A stretch of 64,000 bases of DNA from Sinomonas atrocyanea (GTDB taxonomy: Bacteria > Actinomycetota > Actinomycetes > Actinomycetales > Micrococcaceae). Below, piece after piece: positions 1 through 8,910 of this stretch (its first letter is position 1; each line of letters opens with the position of its first letter). The stretch covers positions 62,001-126,000 of the forward strand of contig NZ_JAUSRH010000002.1 in the NCBI RefSeq assembly GCF_030811715.1, read 5' to 3'. The translations under genes were made by a program, and so were the position numbers. A model generated the notes under the pieces. The model had not been told where the DNA came from. It ran no database searches and saw only the letters and a list, made by a program, of their open reading frames with translations.

Positions 1-1507
1 GCTCCGGCCGCCGCCCGAGCAGGTCCTTCACCCCGGCGGCGGTGGCGCGGAGCCGGTCCTCGGCTCGGCTCGCCGGCCTTGTCCACGCCTCGACCCCGCC
101 CGGGTCGGCACCGAAGGCGGCGGCCCTGGCCGGCGGCAGCTCGAGGTGCACGGACTCCCGTGCCATGCCGTGGTCGGCGAAGACGCGCTCGAACACGGCG
201 TTGGAGAGGTCCACCACGGCCTGCCGCGACCGCCACGTGTGCGAGAGCTGCTCGCGCCGCTCGGGCGGGACCTGCGCCATGACGGCCTCCATGAGCTCCG
301 GGTCCGTGCCGCGGAACTCGTAGATCGCCTGCTTCGGATCGCCCACCCACACGGCCCGGCGCACGAGGGCGCCGAGTTCGAGGAACAGTGCCAGCTGCAG
401 CGGGCTCGTGTCCTGGAACTCGTCCACCACGAGCACGTCGATCCGGCCGCGGAACGACTCCCGGAAGGCGCGGTTGTGCCGGGCGAGGTCGAGGACCTTG
501 GCCTCCTGGTCCACGAAGTCCATGAGGGCGTTGTCCCGCTTGAACTGCTCGTACGCCTCGAGGGAGTCCGCCGCGCAGTGGAACAGGCCGCGGACGTAGC
601 CCTCGAGGTCGGCGTGGAGGGCCGGGTTGGAGAGCAGCTCGGCGGCGATGCGGTCGCGCAGGGGGCCGAAGATCTTCTTCAGCGGCGCCGGTGCGCCCGA
701 GCCGAGGAAGCCGCGCCACACCTCCCACGGGGTCGCCTCGACGCTCTGGGCCCGGGCGATCCGGTCCAGGACCTTGGGGTGGTTCTCCTGGAAGGACTTC
801 GTGGTGAGGTTCGCGGCGCTGCCGTCCTCGTGCACGCCGCGGGCCACCGTGCGGTCCAGCTCGGCCCGCAGCGTGTGCAGCTCGTGGAACCAGTCGGCGC
901 GGTGGTCCTCTCCCGGGGGATCGAGGAAGCCCCGGAATCCGGCCCACGAGGGGTCGGCGCAGCCGCGCACCGCGTTGGCGTCGAGCTGGTTGGCGCGGGC
1001 CAGGTTCACGATCCGCTGGAGCGTCTCCTCCCACGACTCCACCCCGTACCCCTGGGCGAGGTCGGGGTGGGTGCCCAGGCGCACGGCGATCGGGTTCAGC
1101 TCCTCGGCGTGCCGGGCGCGGATCTCGTCCGTGGCGAGCCGGAACATGGCCTCGAGCTGGTCCTCGCCGATCACCTCGAGCGCGGGCGAGAGGCCGGCGT
1201 CGATCGCGTACTCCGCGAGCAGCTGCCCGCACACGCTGTTGACCGTGCCGATGAGGCTCGCCCCGAGCTGCTGGGACGCCGCGGCGAGGACCGGCGACGG
1301 TGCCGCGCCCTCGGCGTCGAGGAGCCGGGCCGCGATCCGCTCCCGCAGCTCCCCGGCGGCCTTCTTGGTGAAGGTCGTGGCCATGATCCGCTCCGCCGGG
1401 GTGCCGGTGGCGATCTCCTGGACGATCTTCTCCGTGAGGGTGTACGTCTTCCCCGTCCCGGCGCTGGCCGAGACCATGGTCACGTTCCGCAGCAGGCGCG
1501 CGCTCAC
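1..1507 (-). CDS. UvrD/RecB-family ATP-dependent DNA helicase (N-terminal part, runs off the window)
   Basis: Superfamily 1A helicase subunit of a two-gene RecB/AddA-like double-strand-break repair complex. It is read from a GTG at 1507 whose bases overlap the TGA of the upstream nuclease gene (GTGA at 1504-1507), so the two are translationally coupled. About 502 residues are visible and the C-terminus lies beyond base 1. Walker A is SASAGTGKT near residues 13-21, followed by motif Ia (TTFTKKAAGEL). The Walker B/DEXQ motif reads VVDEFQDTSPLQL, then WVGDPKQAIYEFRG (motif III) and LSHTWRSRQAVV (motif IV). Whether a C-terminal RecB nuclease domain follows cannot be seen. The helicase call is secure; its placement in an AddAB-like rather than AdnAB-like complex is inferred from the partner. 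Confidence 0.93.
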   Translation of the reverse strand, partial: MSARLLRNVTMVSASAGTGKTYTLTEKIVQEIATGTPAERIMATTFTKKAAGELRERIAARLLDAEGAAPSPVLAAASQQLGASLIGTVNSVCGQLLAEYAIDAGLSPALEVIGEDQLEAMFRLATDEIRARHAEELNPIAVRLGTHPDLAQGYGVESWEETLQRIVNLARANQLDANAVRGCADPSWAGFRGFLDPPGEDHRADWFHELHTLRAELDRTVARGVHEDGSAANLTTKSFQENHPKVLDRIARAQSVEATPWEVWRGFLGSGAPAPLKKIFGPLRDRIAAELLSNPALHADLEGYVRGLFHCAADSLEAYEQFKRDNALMDFVDQEAKVLDLARHNRAFRESFRGRIDVLVVDEFQDTSPLQLALFLELGALVRRAVWVGDPKQAIYEFRGTDPELMEAVMAQVPPERREQLSHTWRSRQAVVDLSNAVFERVFADHGMARESVHLELPPARAAAFGADPGGVEAWTRPASRAEDRLRATAAGVKDLLGRRPE

Positions 1508-4212
1508 GAGTAGTCCCCCTTCAGCCCGCACAGGGCCCCGAACCGGCAGAACCGGCAGCCCGGCTCGACGTACAGGCGGCCCACCGCGGTCTCGACGTCC
1601 TTGACGGTGGTGGGCTCCCCGTCCTCGGCGGCCGCAGCCTCGGCCTGCGCGGCGGCGAACGCGTCCTCCACGGGCTTGGTCGCCGTGACCCTGCCCGCGA
1701 GGACCTGCTCGACCGTGAACTCGGCCGAGCGCACCGCCCGCCCCCACAGCTGCCCCGGGTCCTCGTCCCGCGGGATGGCCGCCCCGAAGTGCGCGTGCGC
1801 GGAGGCGAACGCGTGCTGCTTGAGGAGGAAGTACGCGGTCGGATCGTCCGGCGGTGCCTCGCCCTCGTGCAGCGCCCACTGGTACAGGGCCAGCTGCAGC
1901 GCGGTGCCCTCCTTGATCTTCTGGCGTAGGTGCTTGGCGGAGCTGTACCACTTGAGGTCCACCACCACGGTGCGGCCCTGCTCGTCGATCCCCACGGCGT
2001 CGGCGCTGCCACGCACCGGGACGGTGAGGACGCCCTCCGGGGTGACGAGCTGCAGGTCCTTCTCGATCGGCTTCTCGACCTCCTGCAGCACCACGCCCCC
2101 TTTCTCGAGCCCGCGGAAGAACTCCCGCGCCGCCACCGTGACAGCCTCCACCACGGTGAGCCGGCGCGCCTTCTGCCCCGGCAGGAGCAGCTCGGAGGCG
2201 AGCTCGGGGAGGAGGGCCTCGATGACCTCGGCGATCTCCGCGGCCTCGGGCACGGCCCGGTGCGCCGCCCGCAGCCGACCGTGCAGGACCTCGATGACCC
2301 GGTGGGCGAACGAGCCGATCATGCGGCTGCCCTCGGGGATGTCCGCCGCGTCCGGCACCCGCAGGCCGCCCTTGCGCTCGAGCGCCCACCGCATCGAGCA
2401 GCCCAGCAGCACGTCGAGCTGCGAGTAGGACATGGTCTCCGGGGCCAGCGCGGGGTTCGCCCCGACCTCCTGGACCGGGTCGGGCGGCGCCGGCCGGTGC
2501 GCGGCGGCCCGGGCGAGCCGCGCGGTCCGGCCCGCGAGGCGCCACACGCCATCCTCATCGGTGAGGTCCCGCGGCGTACGCGTGGCGCGCCCGATCCGCC
2601 CGCTGAGGCCGGCCCCCGGCTCGGCCGGCGGCCCATAGCGTTCCACGAGGGATTCGAGCAGTGGGTTCGGGCCCACCCGTTCGCCGTTGCGCTGCGCGGC
2701 CTGCACGAGCACGAGCCGCCGGCACCGGCCGGCCGCCGCGAGCGTCTCGCGCACCGCCAGCGCCGTGAGGTCCTGCGGGGTGGGCAGCTGGACGCCCACC
2801 CGGGCGAGCGAGGCGGCGTCCTGCGGGTCCCAGCGCCGCACGGTCGGCGCTGAGGCGGACTGGAACCCCCACCAGAGGGCGTCCTCGACGTCCTCGCCGA
2901 GCTCCGCGAGGTGGTTCAGGCGCAGCCAGGGTGCGGCCTCGGCCGGGGCGAGCGGCTCGGCGCCGGGCGTGACGACGGAGGCGATGATCCGGCGGAGCTC
3001 CTTGCGGTCCACGCGCCGCAGCGGGGCCACGAGTGCCAGGACGCGGCGCAGCTGCGCAGCCGTGGCCTGCAGACGCGGCACGACGGCGGCCCTCGCCGTG
3101 AGCGCCGCCGCGAACCAGGCCGTGGCCTCGACGAGCTGCGCCCCGCTCGGCAGGCGGTGCTCCATGTCGGGGAGCAGGCCCGTGCTGAACAGCCGGTCCA
3201 GGGTGGCCGCGAGCTCGGGGCCGAGGGTCTCGTCTTCGCCGATCGCGCGGATCGCGAGGTCCCACACGGGCCCGCGGGTTCCGGGCTCGCGGCTGAGCGC
3301 GCGCAGCAGGTGCCGGGCCGCGCGGCGCTTGACCGGGGAGTCCTCGAGCGTGAGGAACTCCGCGAGCAGGTGCACGTTGACCGGCTCCCACACGAGCTCG
3401 AAGAAGAGGGGGATGAGCTGGTCCTGGGCCCGCCAGGGCGACCGGGCGCCCACCCCGAGCCGGGGCTGGCCGCGCTGGGCCAGATACTGGTCCAGGACGG
3501 CGGTGGGGTCCGAGCACACGACGGCGGTCCGCCCGTTCGCCCCGGCCGCGAGCCAGCGCGCGGCATGCTCGGCCGCCTCCCACTCGGTCTCCGCGGCCAA
3601 GACCGTGAGCTCGGGAGCGCCCGCGGGCTCCGGAGCCTCGCTGATCCTGATTCCCCGGTGGCGCAGGGCCCCGACGACCCGGCGCCACACGGCCGGGAAG
3701 GTGTCCTCGGGATGCTGGAGGACCAGCTCGTCGATGCCGAGCGGCAGGGGAGAGGACCCGAGTTCGGCGAGCAGCTCCACCACGTCGTCCGCGAGCGAGG
3801 GCGCGAGCCCCAGGTCCGCAGCCTGCGGACCGCCGGCTTCCCTGCCGAGGCGCTCCGCGGCGGCGAGGGTCTGCAGCAGGGGCGAGGCCCCGCCGTCGGC
3901 CGTGCTGGTAGGAAGCGTTCCGTCCCACCCGTTGGCGACCGCGTCGTCGCGGGCGGCGAGGAGCTCGTGGGCGGTGGACCAGGGATCGGCTGCCAGGGAG
4001 CGGTGGAACCACGCATCCGGCGCATCCAGATGCTCGAGCCGGCGCAGGTACTGGCTCACGCGCTCGGCGTTGGGCACGTCGGGGCGGGTGAGCCCGAGGC
4101 GCGTCTGCAGGAGGCCGATGAGGTTCTTCCGGCCCACCCGCACGCGGTTCAGCCCCGGGTCCGCGTACGCCCACGGCGCGCGATCGAGGAACCACCCGAA
4201 CTCGACGATCAT
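1504..4212 (-). CDS. PD-(D/E)XK nuclease family protein, AddB/RecC-like partner subunit with Fe-S cysteines
   Basis: A 902-residue protein, probably the second subunit of a helicase-nuclease. The C-terminal third holds a Cas4/RecB-type nuclease: GSFAHRVIE (His), GSADAVGID then VVVDLKW (the D..D-x-K core), and ALQLALYQWAL (Gln/Tyr). Cys605 (LLGCSMRW) and a C-x2-C-x5-C set at Cys886, Cys889 and Cys895 match the four-cysteine Fe-S arrangement of AddB and AdnB nucleases. The N-terminus (residues 20-40, RVGRKNLIGLLQTRLGL) sits where AddB has a GxxGxGKT loop but has no Walker A, so this half is probably an inactive, RecC-like motor. The weakly ribosome-binding TAGGGTGAG precedes the ATG. It overlaps the helicase gene by 4 nt. 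Confidence 0.88.
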   Translation of the reverse strand: MIVEFGWFLDRAPWAYADPGLNRVRVGRKNLIGLLQTRLGLTRPDVPNAERVSQYLRRLEHLDAPDAWFHRSLAADPWSTAHELLAARDDAVANGWDGTLPTSTADGGASPLLQTLAAAERLGREAGGPQAADLGLAPSLADDVVELLAELGSSPLPLGIDELVLQHPEDTFPAVWRRVVGALRHRGIRISEAPEPAGAPELTVLAAETEWEAAEHAARWLAAGANGRTAVVCSDPTAVLDQYLAQRGQPRLGVGARSPWRAQDQLIPLFFELVWEPVNVHLLAEFLTLEDSPVKRRAARHLLRALSREPGTRGPVWDLAIRAIGEDETLGPELAATLDRLFSTGLLPDMEHRLPSGAQLVEATAWFAAALTARAAVVPRLQATAAQLRRVLALVAPLRRVDRKELRRIIASVVTPGAEPLAPAEAAPWLRLNHLAELGEDVEDALWWGFQSASAPTVRRWDPQDAASLARVGVQLPTPQDLTALAVRETLAAAGRCRRLVLVQAAQRNGERVGPNPLLESLVERYGPPAEPGAGLSGRIGRATRTPRDLTDEDGVWRLAGRTARLARAAAHRPAPPDPVQEVGANPALAPETMSYSQLDVLLGCSMRWALERKGGLRVPDAADIPEGSRMIGSFAHRVIEVLHGRLRAAHRAVPEAAEIAEVIEALLPELASELLLPGQKARRLTVVEAVTVAAREFFRGLEKGGVVLQEVEKPIEKDLQLVTPEGVLTVPVRGSADAVGIDEQGRTVVVDLKWYSSAKHLRQKIKEGTALQLALYQWALHEGEAPPDDPTAYFLLKQHAFASAHAHFGAAIPRDEDPGQLWGRAVRSAEFTVEQVLAGRVTATKPVEDAFAAAQAEAAAAEDGEPTTVKDVETAVGRLYVEPGCRFCRFGALCGLKGDYS

Positions 4213-4362
4213 CCACTCACCCTAGCCAACCCCTCCGACAGAACAGGCGTCCCCGGGCCGTGACGAGGTGACCGGGCCCGATGCACCTACTCCCCGAGAA
4301 CGCCGGCACCTACGCTGGCCTGCACGCCGGGCACTCGGCGCGAATCGAACGGAGGAGCAGCG

Positions 4363-5727
4363 GTGAGGCGGACACCGATCGAGCGCATCAGCAGCAACGA
4401 CCTCACCGTGCTCGCGACCGACCGGGGCCCCGCCCCCATGCACATTGCCGCGGTCCTCGAATTCGGCCCGGGGGCCGCGCCCACCTTCAGCGAGGTCGCC
4501 GCCGCCCTTCAGGAGCGGATTTCCACGGTCCCCCGCCTGCGCCGCCGGCTCCTGGCGCCTCCGCCTGGCTGCGGACGGCCGGTGTGGGTCGACGACCCGG
4601 GATTCGCCCTGTCCCGCCACCTCGCCGAGGCCGGCCCGCTCGCGGCCGACGAGCGGCTGCTGGACGCCGCGGCCCGGATCGCGTGCCAGCGGCTCCCGCG
4701 CGACCGCCCGCCGTGGGCGGCGCACTGGCTGCACGGCGGACCGGACCGGCCGGCGGCCCTCGTATTCGTGGCCCACCACGTCCTGGCGGACGGGCTCGGC
4801 GGCCTCGCGGTCCTCGCCGCCCTCGCGGATCCCCCGCCAGGCGTCGCGCCGCCCCCGGCCGATGCCAACCCGCCCCCACCGGCTTTCCCGCAGCGTCCAC
4901 CCCGGCGGCACGAACTCTTCACCGACGCCTGGACCGAGCGTCTCGGCGCCCTGGCAGCCACCCCGCGCGCGCTCGCGGCGGCCGCCGCCGGACTGCGCGA
5001 GCTCGGACTGCTGGGCCGGCGCCGCGGGAAAGACGGCCATCGGGCACGCCTCCGCGCGCCGCGCACGGCGTTCAACCGACCCACGGGGAGCCGGCGCCGT
5101 ATCACCGCCCTCTCCGTCCCGCTCGAGGGCGTCACCGAGGCCGCCCACGCCCGCCGCTGCACCGTCAACGATGTGCTCCTCGTGGCCGTCGCGGGCGCAC
5201 TCGGCTCCGCCTTGCAGGTCCACGGCGAATCGCCCGAGCGATTCGTCGTTTCGGTCCCGATCTCGTCCCGCGGGAGAACGGAGGCAGGCACACTCGGCAA
5301 TGCCAACGGCGTGGTTCCCGTGGAGGTCCCTGCCGACCCCGACCCCGCCGTGCGGCTCGCCCGGGTCGCCGAGCAGTCCGACGCGCGCCGCAACGCGCCC
5401 CGCGGGACCTCCGCCGGCCCGCTGGGCGTCGCCTTCCGGGTGCTGGCCCGCGCCGGCGTATTCCAGCACTTCATCGACCATCAGCGCCTCGTGAACACGT
5501 TCCTCTCGAACATGCGCGGGCCCGCCGAGCCGCTCTTCCTCGCTGGTCACCGGATCACGCAGATCGTGCCGGCGAGCCTGACCCCCGGGAACGTCGGCGT
5601 GTGCTTCACGGTCCTCTCGTATGCCGGCCAGCTCGTCGTCGCCGTGCTGGGCGATCCGGAGGTGGTCCCCGAGCAGGATCGGCTCACGGTGCTCCTGGAC
5701 CGTGAACTGGCCCGCTTCACCGGGTAG
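4363..5727 (+). CDS. WS/DGAT family wax ester synthase / diacylglycerol acyltransferase
   Basis: A 454-residue acyl-CoA-dependent O-acyltransferase of the bacterial WS/DGAT family, which esterifies fatty alcohols or diacylglycerol to make storage lipid at the inner membrane. The catalytic HHxxxDG motif is present as HHVLADG at residues 138-144. The C-terminal WS_DGAT_C half carries NTFLSNMRGPAEPLFLAG and GNVGVCFTVLSYAGQLVVAV. The N-terminus has the typical start (PIERISSNDLTVLATDRGPAPMHIAAVLEF), and the length fits the family (450-480). The GTG start at 4363 is chosen because GGAGGAG lies at 4351-4357. The next genes (hydrolase, acyl-CoA synthetase) suggest a lipid context, but the physiological substrate is unknown. 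Confidence 0.9.
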   Translation: MRRTPIERISSNDLTVLATDRGPAPMHIAAVLEFGPGAAPTFSEVAAALQERISTVPRLRRRLLAPPPGCGRPVWVDDPGFALSRHLAEAGPLAADERLLDAAARIACQRLPRDRPPWAAHWLHGGPDRPAALVFVAHHVLADGLGGLAVLAALADPPPGVAPPPADANPPPPAFPQRPPRRHELFTDAWTERLGALAATPRALAAAAAGLRELGLLGRRRGKDGHRARLRAPRTAFNRPTGSRRRITALSVPLEGVTEAAHARRCTVNDVLLVAVAGALGSALQVHGESPERFVVSVPISSRGRTEAGTLGNANGVVPVEVPADPDPAVRLARVAEQSDARRNAPRGTSAGPLGVAFRVLARAGVFQHFIDHQRLVNTFLSNMRGPAEPLFLAGHRITQIVPASLTPGNVGVCFTVLSYAGQLVVAVLGDPEVVPEQDRLTVLLDRELARFTG

Positions 5728-5736
5728 CGTGGGCCC

Positions 5737-6540
5737 ATGGAACGTCTCACCTCAGCTGACGGCACCACCCTCGCCTACGACCGCCTCGGAACCGGGGCCC
5801 CGCTCATCCTCGTCTCGGGGGCCTCCGTGGACCGCCTCGGGGACGCCCACATCGCGGACGCCCTCGCCGAGGGCTTCACGGTCTACAACTACGACCGCCG
5901 CGGCCGCGGCGACAGCACGGACACGCTCCCGTTCGCGCCCGAGCGGGAGATCGAGGACATCGGCGCCCTCCTGGACCGCGCCGCGCACGACGCCGGGTCC
6001 CCGGCCGCCGTGGTCGGCCTCTCCTCGGGCGCCGCGCTCGCCGCGCGGGCCGCGGCCGCGCTGCCGGTGCGCGCGCTCGTGATGTGGGAGCCGCCGTTCA
6101 TGACCGACGACGCCGGCCGCGCCCGCGCCCGCGAGTACACGGCCACCCTCGATGCGAGGCTCGAGGCCGGCGACCTTGACGGCGCCCTCACCACCTTCCT
6201 GCGCTACGTGGGGCTGCCCGACGCCGCGATCGACAGCACCCGCCAGTCGCCCACGTGGGCCACCGCAGTCCGCCTCGCCCCCACCCTCGCGTACGACAAC
6301 GCCGCGATGGGGCGCGACGGCGTGGTCCCGCAGGAGGTGTTCGGCCGCATCACGGCCCCGGCCCTCGTGCTCTCCGGCGGCGCGAGCCCGGCCTTCATGC
6401 CGGCCGCCGCGCAGGAGGCCGCCGCCGCGATCCCCGGGGCGCGCACGGGCGTGCTCGAGGGGCAGACGCACAACGTCGACGCCGCCGTCCTCGCCGCGGC
6501 CGTGAAGGAGTTCCTCGCGGCGCAGCAGCCGCCGGCGTGA
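5737..6540 (+). CDS. alpha/beta hydrolase
   Basis: A 267-residue alpha/beta-hydrolase-fold enzyme beginning 9 nt after the WS/DGAT stop codon. The nucleophile elbow is GLSSG at residues 94-98 (Ser96). The N-terminal strand reads APLILVSGAS, followed by VYNYDRRGRGDS as in esterases and haloperoxidase-like hydrolases. The C-terminal His is likely in LEGQTHNVDAAV. There is no signal peptide, so it is cytoplasmic. Its last codon overlaps the next gene (GTGA at 6537-6540), suggesting co-transcription with the lipid and mycothiol-linked genes. The substrate is not predictable from sequence; esterase or lipase activity is only a family-level guess. Confidence 0.85.
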   Translation: MERLTSADGTTLAYDRLGTGAPLILVSGASVDRLGDAHIADALAEGFTVYNYDRRGRGDSTDTLPFAPEREIEDIGALLDRAAHDAGSPAAVVGLSSGAALAARAAAALPVRALVMWEPPFMTDDAGRARAREYTATLDARLEAGDLDGALTTFLRYVGLPDAAIDSTRQSPTWATAVRLAPTLAYDNAAMGRDGVVPQEVFGRITAPALVLSGGASPAFMPAAAQEAAAAIPGARTGVLEGQTHNVDAAVLAAAVKEFLAAQQPPA

Positions 6541-7286
6541 CGACGGCGCCGCCTGCGCTGGACTTCGGCGAGGCCCTCGACCGCGTCGCCGCGCTCGCGC
6601 AGGGCTTCGCCGAGAGCGCCGGCGAGGCAGCGGCGCAGGATCCGGGCCTCGCCCAGCCCATCGCGGCGTGCCCGGACTGGACCGTGCGCGAGCTGGTGGA
6701 CCACCTCGCGGGCATCCACCGCTGGGCGGCCGCCGCCCTCGGTGCCGAGCATGCCCCGCGGCCCGAGGAGCGCCCCGCCACGCAGGCGCCCGTCGACTGG
6801 TACCGCGCGAGCGCAGCCCACCTGGTCGCCGCGCTCCGTGCCGTAGGCCCCGACGCGCCCGCATGGACGCTCTGGGGCGACCGCGTCGCGGCGTTCTGGG
6901 CCCGCCGGCAGGTCCACGAGCTCGCGGTCCACACCTTCGACCTCCTCGACGCCCTCGGCCGCGCCGACCGCTGGCACCTCCCCGAGGACCTCGCCCTCGA
7001 CGGCATCCGCGAGGTCCTCGACGGCTTCTACCCGCGCCAGGTGAGGCTCGGACGCTCGAGGGGACTGCCCGGCGTCGTCCGCTTCGCCGTGACGCACGAC
7101 GACGGGCGGCCGGCGGCGTCGCTCGTCACGCCGGCGGTCTCCGGCGGCGACGGCGGCCACGCGCTGCTGGGCACCGTCGAGGGCCCGGCGGTGGCGGTCT
7201 ACCTCGGGCTGTGGGGGCGGCGGCCGCTGCCGGGCGCCCCGGAGGCCCTCGCGGCAGCCGTCCGCGAGGCGCGCCTCACGCCGTAG
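6537..7286 (+). CDS. maleylpyruvate isomerase family mycothiol-dependent enzyme
   Basis: A 249-residue member of the DinB/MDMPI fold used by actinobacteria for mycothiol-dependent reactions. The N-terminal helix carries CPDWTVRELVDHLAGIHRW, giving His56 as the first metal ligand. WARRQVHELAVHTFDLL supplies Glu128 and His132, so the usual His-Glu-His divalent-metal set is present. The C-terminal domain is the smaller MDMPI_C type. The GTG at 6537 was chosen because it forms a 4-nt overlap with the hydrolase stop and directly precedes the conserved start; a longer reading would run through the hydrolase gene. Possible roles are thiol-dependent isomerisation or detoxification. There is no specific evidence that maleylpyruvate is its substrate. 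Confidence 0.85.
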   Translation: MTTAPPALDFGEALDRVAALAQGFAESAGEAAAQDPGLAQPIAACPDWTVRELVDHLAGIHRWAAAALGAEHAPRPEERPATQAPVDWYRASAAHLVAALRAVGPDAPAWTLWGDRVAAFWARRQVHELAVHTFDLLDALGRADRWHLPEDLALDGIREVLDGFYPRQVRLGRSRGLPGVVRFAVTHDDGRPAASLVTPAVSGGDGGHALLGTVEGPAVAVYLGLWGRRPLPGAPEALAAAVREARLTP

Positions 7287-7352
7287 CCCGCCCCGGGCAC
7301 GGCTGGGACTGAATGCCGGTTGACGTGAGACTGAGTTTCACGGTTGAATCAT

Positions 7353-7370
7353 CTGTGGCCTACGCCACAG
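7353..7370 (+). promoter_or_regulatory. Perfect inverted repeat (operator-like) before the acyl-CoA synthetase gene
   Basis: CTGTGGC (7353-7359), four bases CTAC, then GCCACAG (7364-7370): a perfect 7-bp inverted repeat ending 23 nt before the ATG of the acyl-CoA synthetase gene and just before its ribosome-binding site. It could be a repressor site or a small hairpin in the leader. No matching regulator gene is adjacent, so the binding protein is unknown. Confidence 0.5.
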
Positions 7371-7393
7371 TAGCTTCCTGCCGAGGAGTCCCC

Positions 7394-8887
7394 ATGAACC
7401 TTGCCGCGTACCTCGAGACCACCGCCGCCGCCCACGGGCCGCGCACGGCCATCACGTGCGGCGAGGAGGCCTGGACGTACACGGACCTCGCCGCTGCTGC
7501 CGCGCGCGCCGCCGGGCTGCTCGCCCGGGCGGGCGTGGAGCCGGGGGACCGGGTGGCGGTCATGCTGCCCAACGTTCCCGAGTTCGCGGCACTCTACTAC
7601 GGGGCCCTGCGGGCGGGGGCCGTCGTGGTGCCGATGAACCCCCTGCTCAAGCAGCGGGAGATCTCCTACTACCTCGAGGACTCCGGCGCCAAGGTCCTCT
7701 TCGCGGCGGAGAACGTCGCGGAGGAGGCCGCCGAGGGCGCCCAGGGCGGCGGGGCCCGGGTCCTCCCCATCGGCCGCGGGGCTTTCACCGGGGCGCTCGC
7801 AGGCGAGGAGCCGCTCGGGGCGGTCGTGGACCGCGCGGACGGGGACACCGCCGTCATCCTCTACACCTCGGGCACCACGGGCCGGCCCAAGGGCGCGGAG
7901 CTGACCCACAGCAACCTCATCCGCAACGCGGACCTGACCGTACGCACGCTCCTGACGCTGACGTCCGAGGACGTGGTGTTCGGCGGACTGCCCCTGTTCC
8001 ACACCTTCGGCCAGACCTGCGCCCTGAACACCACCGTCATGGCCGGGGCGACCATCGCGCTGCTGCCGAGGTTCTCCGCGCAGGGCGCGCTCGAGATCAT
8101 CGACGCCCAGCGCGTCACCGTGTTCGCCGGCGTCCCCACCATGTACAGCGCGCTCCTCGGCGTCCCCGACCACCGCAGCTACGACACGTCCTCGCTGCGC
8201 GTGTGCATCTCGGGCGGCGCCGCGCTGCCCGTGGAGGTCCTGCACCGCTTCGAGGACGAGTTCGGCTGCATCATCCTCGAGGGCTACGGCCTGTCCGAGA
8301 CCTCACCCGTCGCCGCGTTCAACCACCCGGACCGCGTCCGCAAGCCCGGCTCCATCGGCACTGCCGTGGAAGGGGTCGAGCTGCGGGTCGTGCGACTCGA
8401 CGGCGAGGACGTGCCGCAGGGAGAGGTGGGCGAGATCGCGGTGCGCGGGCACAACATCATGAAGGGCTACTGGAAGCGCCCGGACGCCACGGCGGAGGCC
8501 ATCCGCGACGGCTGGTTCCTCACCGGGGACATGGGCCGGGTCGACGCGGACGGCTGCTACTCGATCGTGGACCGGAAGAAGGACCTCATCATCCGCGGCG
8601 GCTACAACGTCTACCCGCGCGAGGTCGAGGAGGTCCTCTACGAGCACCCGGCCGTGGCCGAGGCCGCCGTGGTGGGCGCCCCGCACGCCGAGCTCGGCGA
8701 GGAGGTGGTCGCCGTGGTTGCCCTCAGCGCCCCCGGCGCCGCGACCGCGGAGGAGCTGCGCGAGTTCGTGAAGTCCCAGGTCGCCGCCTACAAGTACCCG
8801 CGCGAGGTGCGGATCGTGGAGGCGCTGCCCAAGGGCCCCACCGGCAAGATCCTCAAGCGCGACCTCAGGGCCGAGCTGGCCGGCTGA
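7394..8887 (+). CDS. long-chain fatty acid--CoA ligase / acyl-CoA synthetase (ANL superfamily)
   Basis: A 497-residue adenylate-forming enzyme that activates a carboxylic acid to its CoA thioester via an acyl-AMP. The motifs are in order: ILYTSGTTGRPKGAELTHSN (phosphate-binding A3), GYGLSETSPVAAFN (A5), WFLTGDMGRVDADG (A7), DRKKDLIIRGGYNVYPREVE (hinge, A8) and PKGPTGKILKRDLR with the catalytic Lys (A10). The ATG at 7394 is preferred over an earlier in-frame ATG because CCGAGGAG lies at 7381-7388 and the protein then starts with the normal N-terminus (MNLAAYLETTAAAHG). It may feed acyl-CoA to the WS/DGAT enzyme upstream. The chain length preferred cannot be told. Confidence 0.9.
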   Translation: MNLAAYLETTAAAHGPRTAITCGEEAWTYTDLAAAAARAAGLLARAGVEPGDRVAVMLPNVPEFAALYYGALRAGAVVVPMNPLLKQREISYYLEDSGAKVLFAAENVAEEAAEGAQGGGARVLPIGRGAFTGALAGEEPLGAVVDRADGDTAVILYTSGTTGRPKGAELTHSNLIRNADLTVRTLLTLTSEDVVFGGLPLFHTFGQTCALNTTVMAGATIALLPRFSAQGALEIIDAQRVTVFAGVPTMYSALLGVPDHRSYDTSSLRVCISGGAALPVEVLHRFEDEFGCIILEGYGLSETSPVAAFNHPDRVRKPGSIGTAVEGVELRVVRLDGEDVPQGEVGEIAVRGHNIMKGYWKRPDATAEAIRDGWFLTGDMGRVDADGCYSIVDRKKDLIIRGGYNVYPREVEEVLYEHPAVAEAAVVGAPHAELGEEVVAVVALSAPGAATAEELREFVKSQVAAYKYPREVRIVEALPKGPTGKILKRDLRAELAG

Positions 8888-8910
8888 GCGCCGAGCCTGG
8901 CGGGGGGGCC

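Noticed and set aside
146-1513. Long plus-strand open frame opposite the helicase
   Set aside because: It has no family motif and consists of Arg/Gly/Val-rich translation typical of a shadow frame; the minus strand carries complete helicase motifs.
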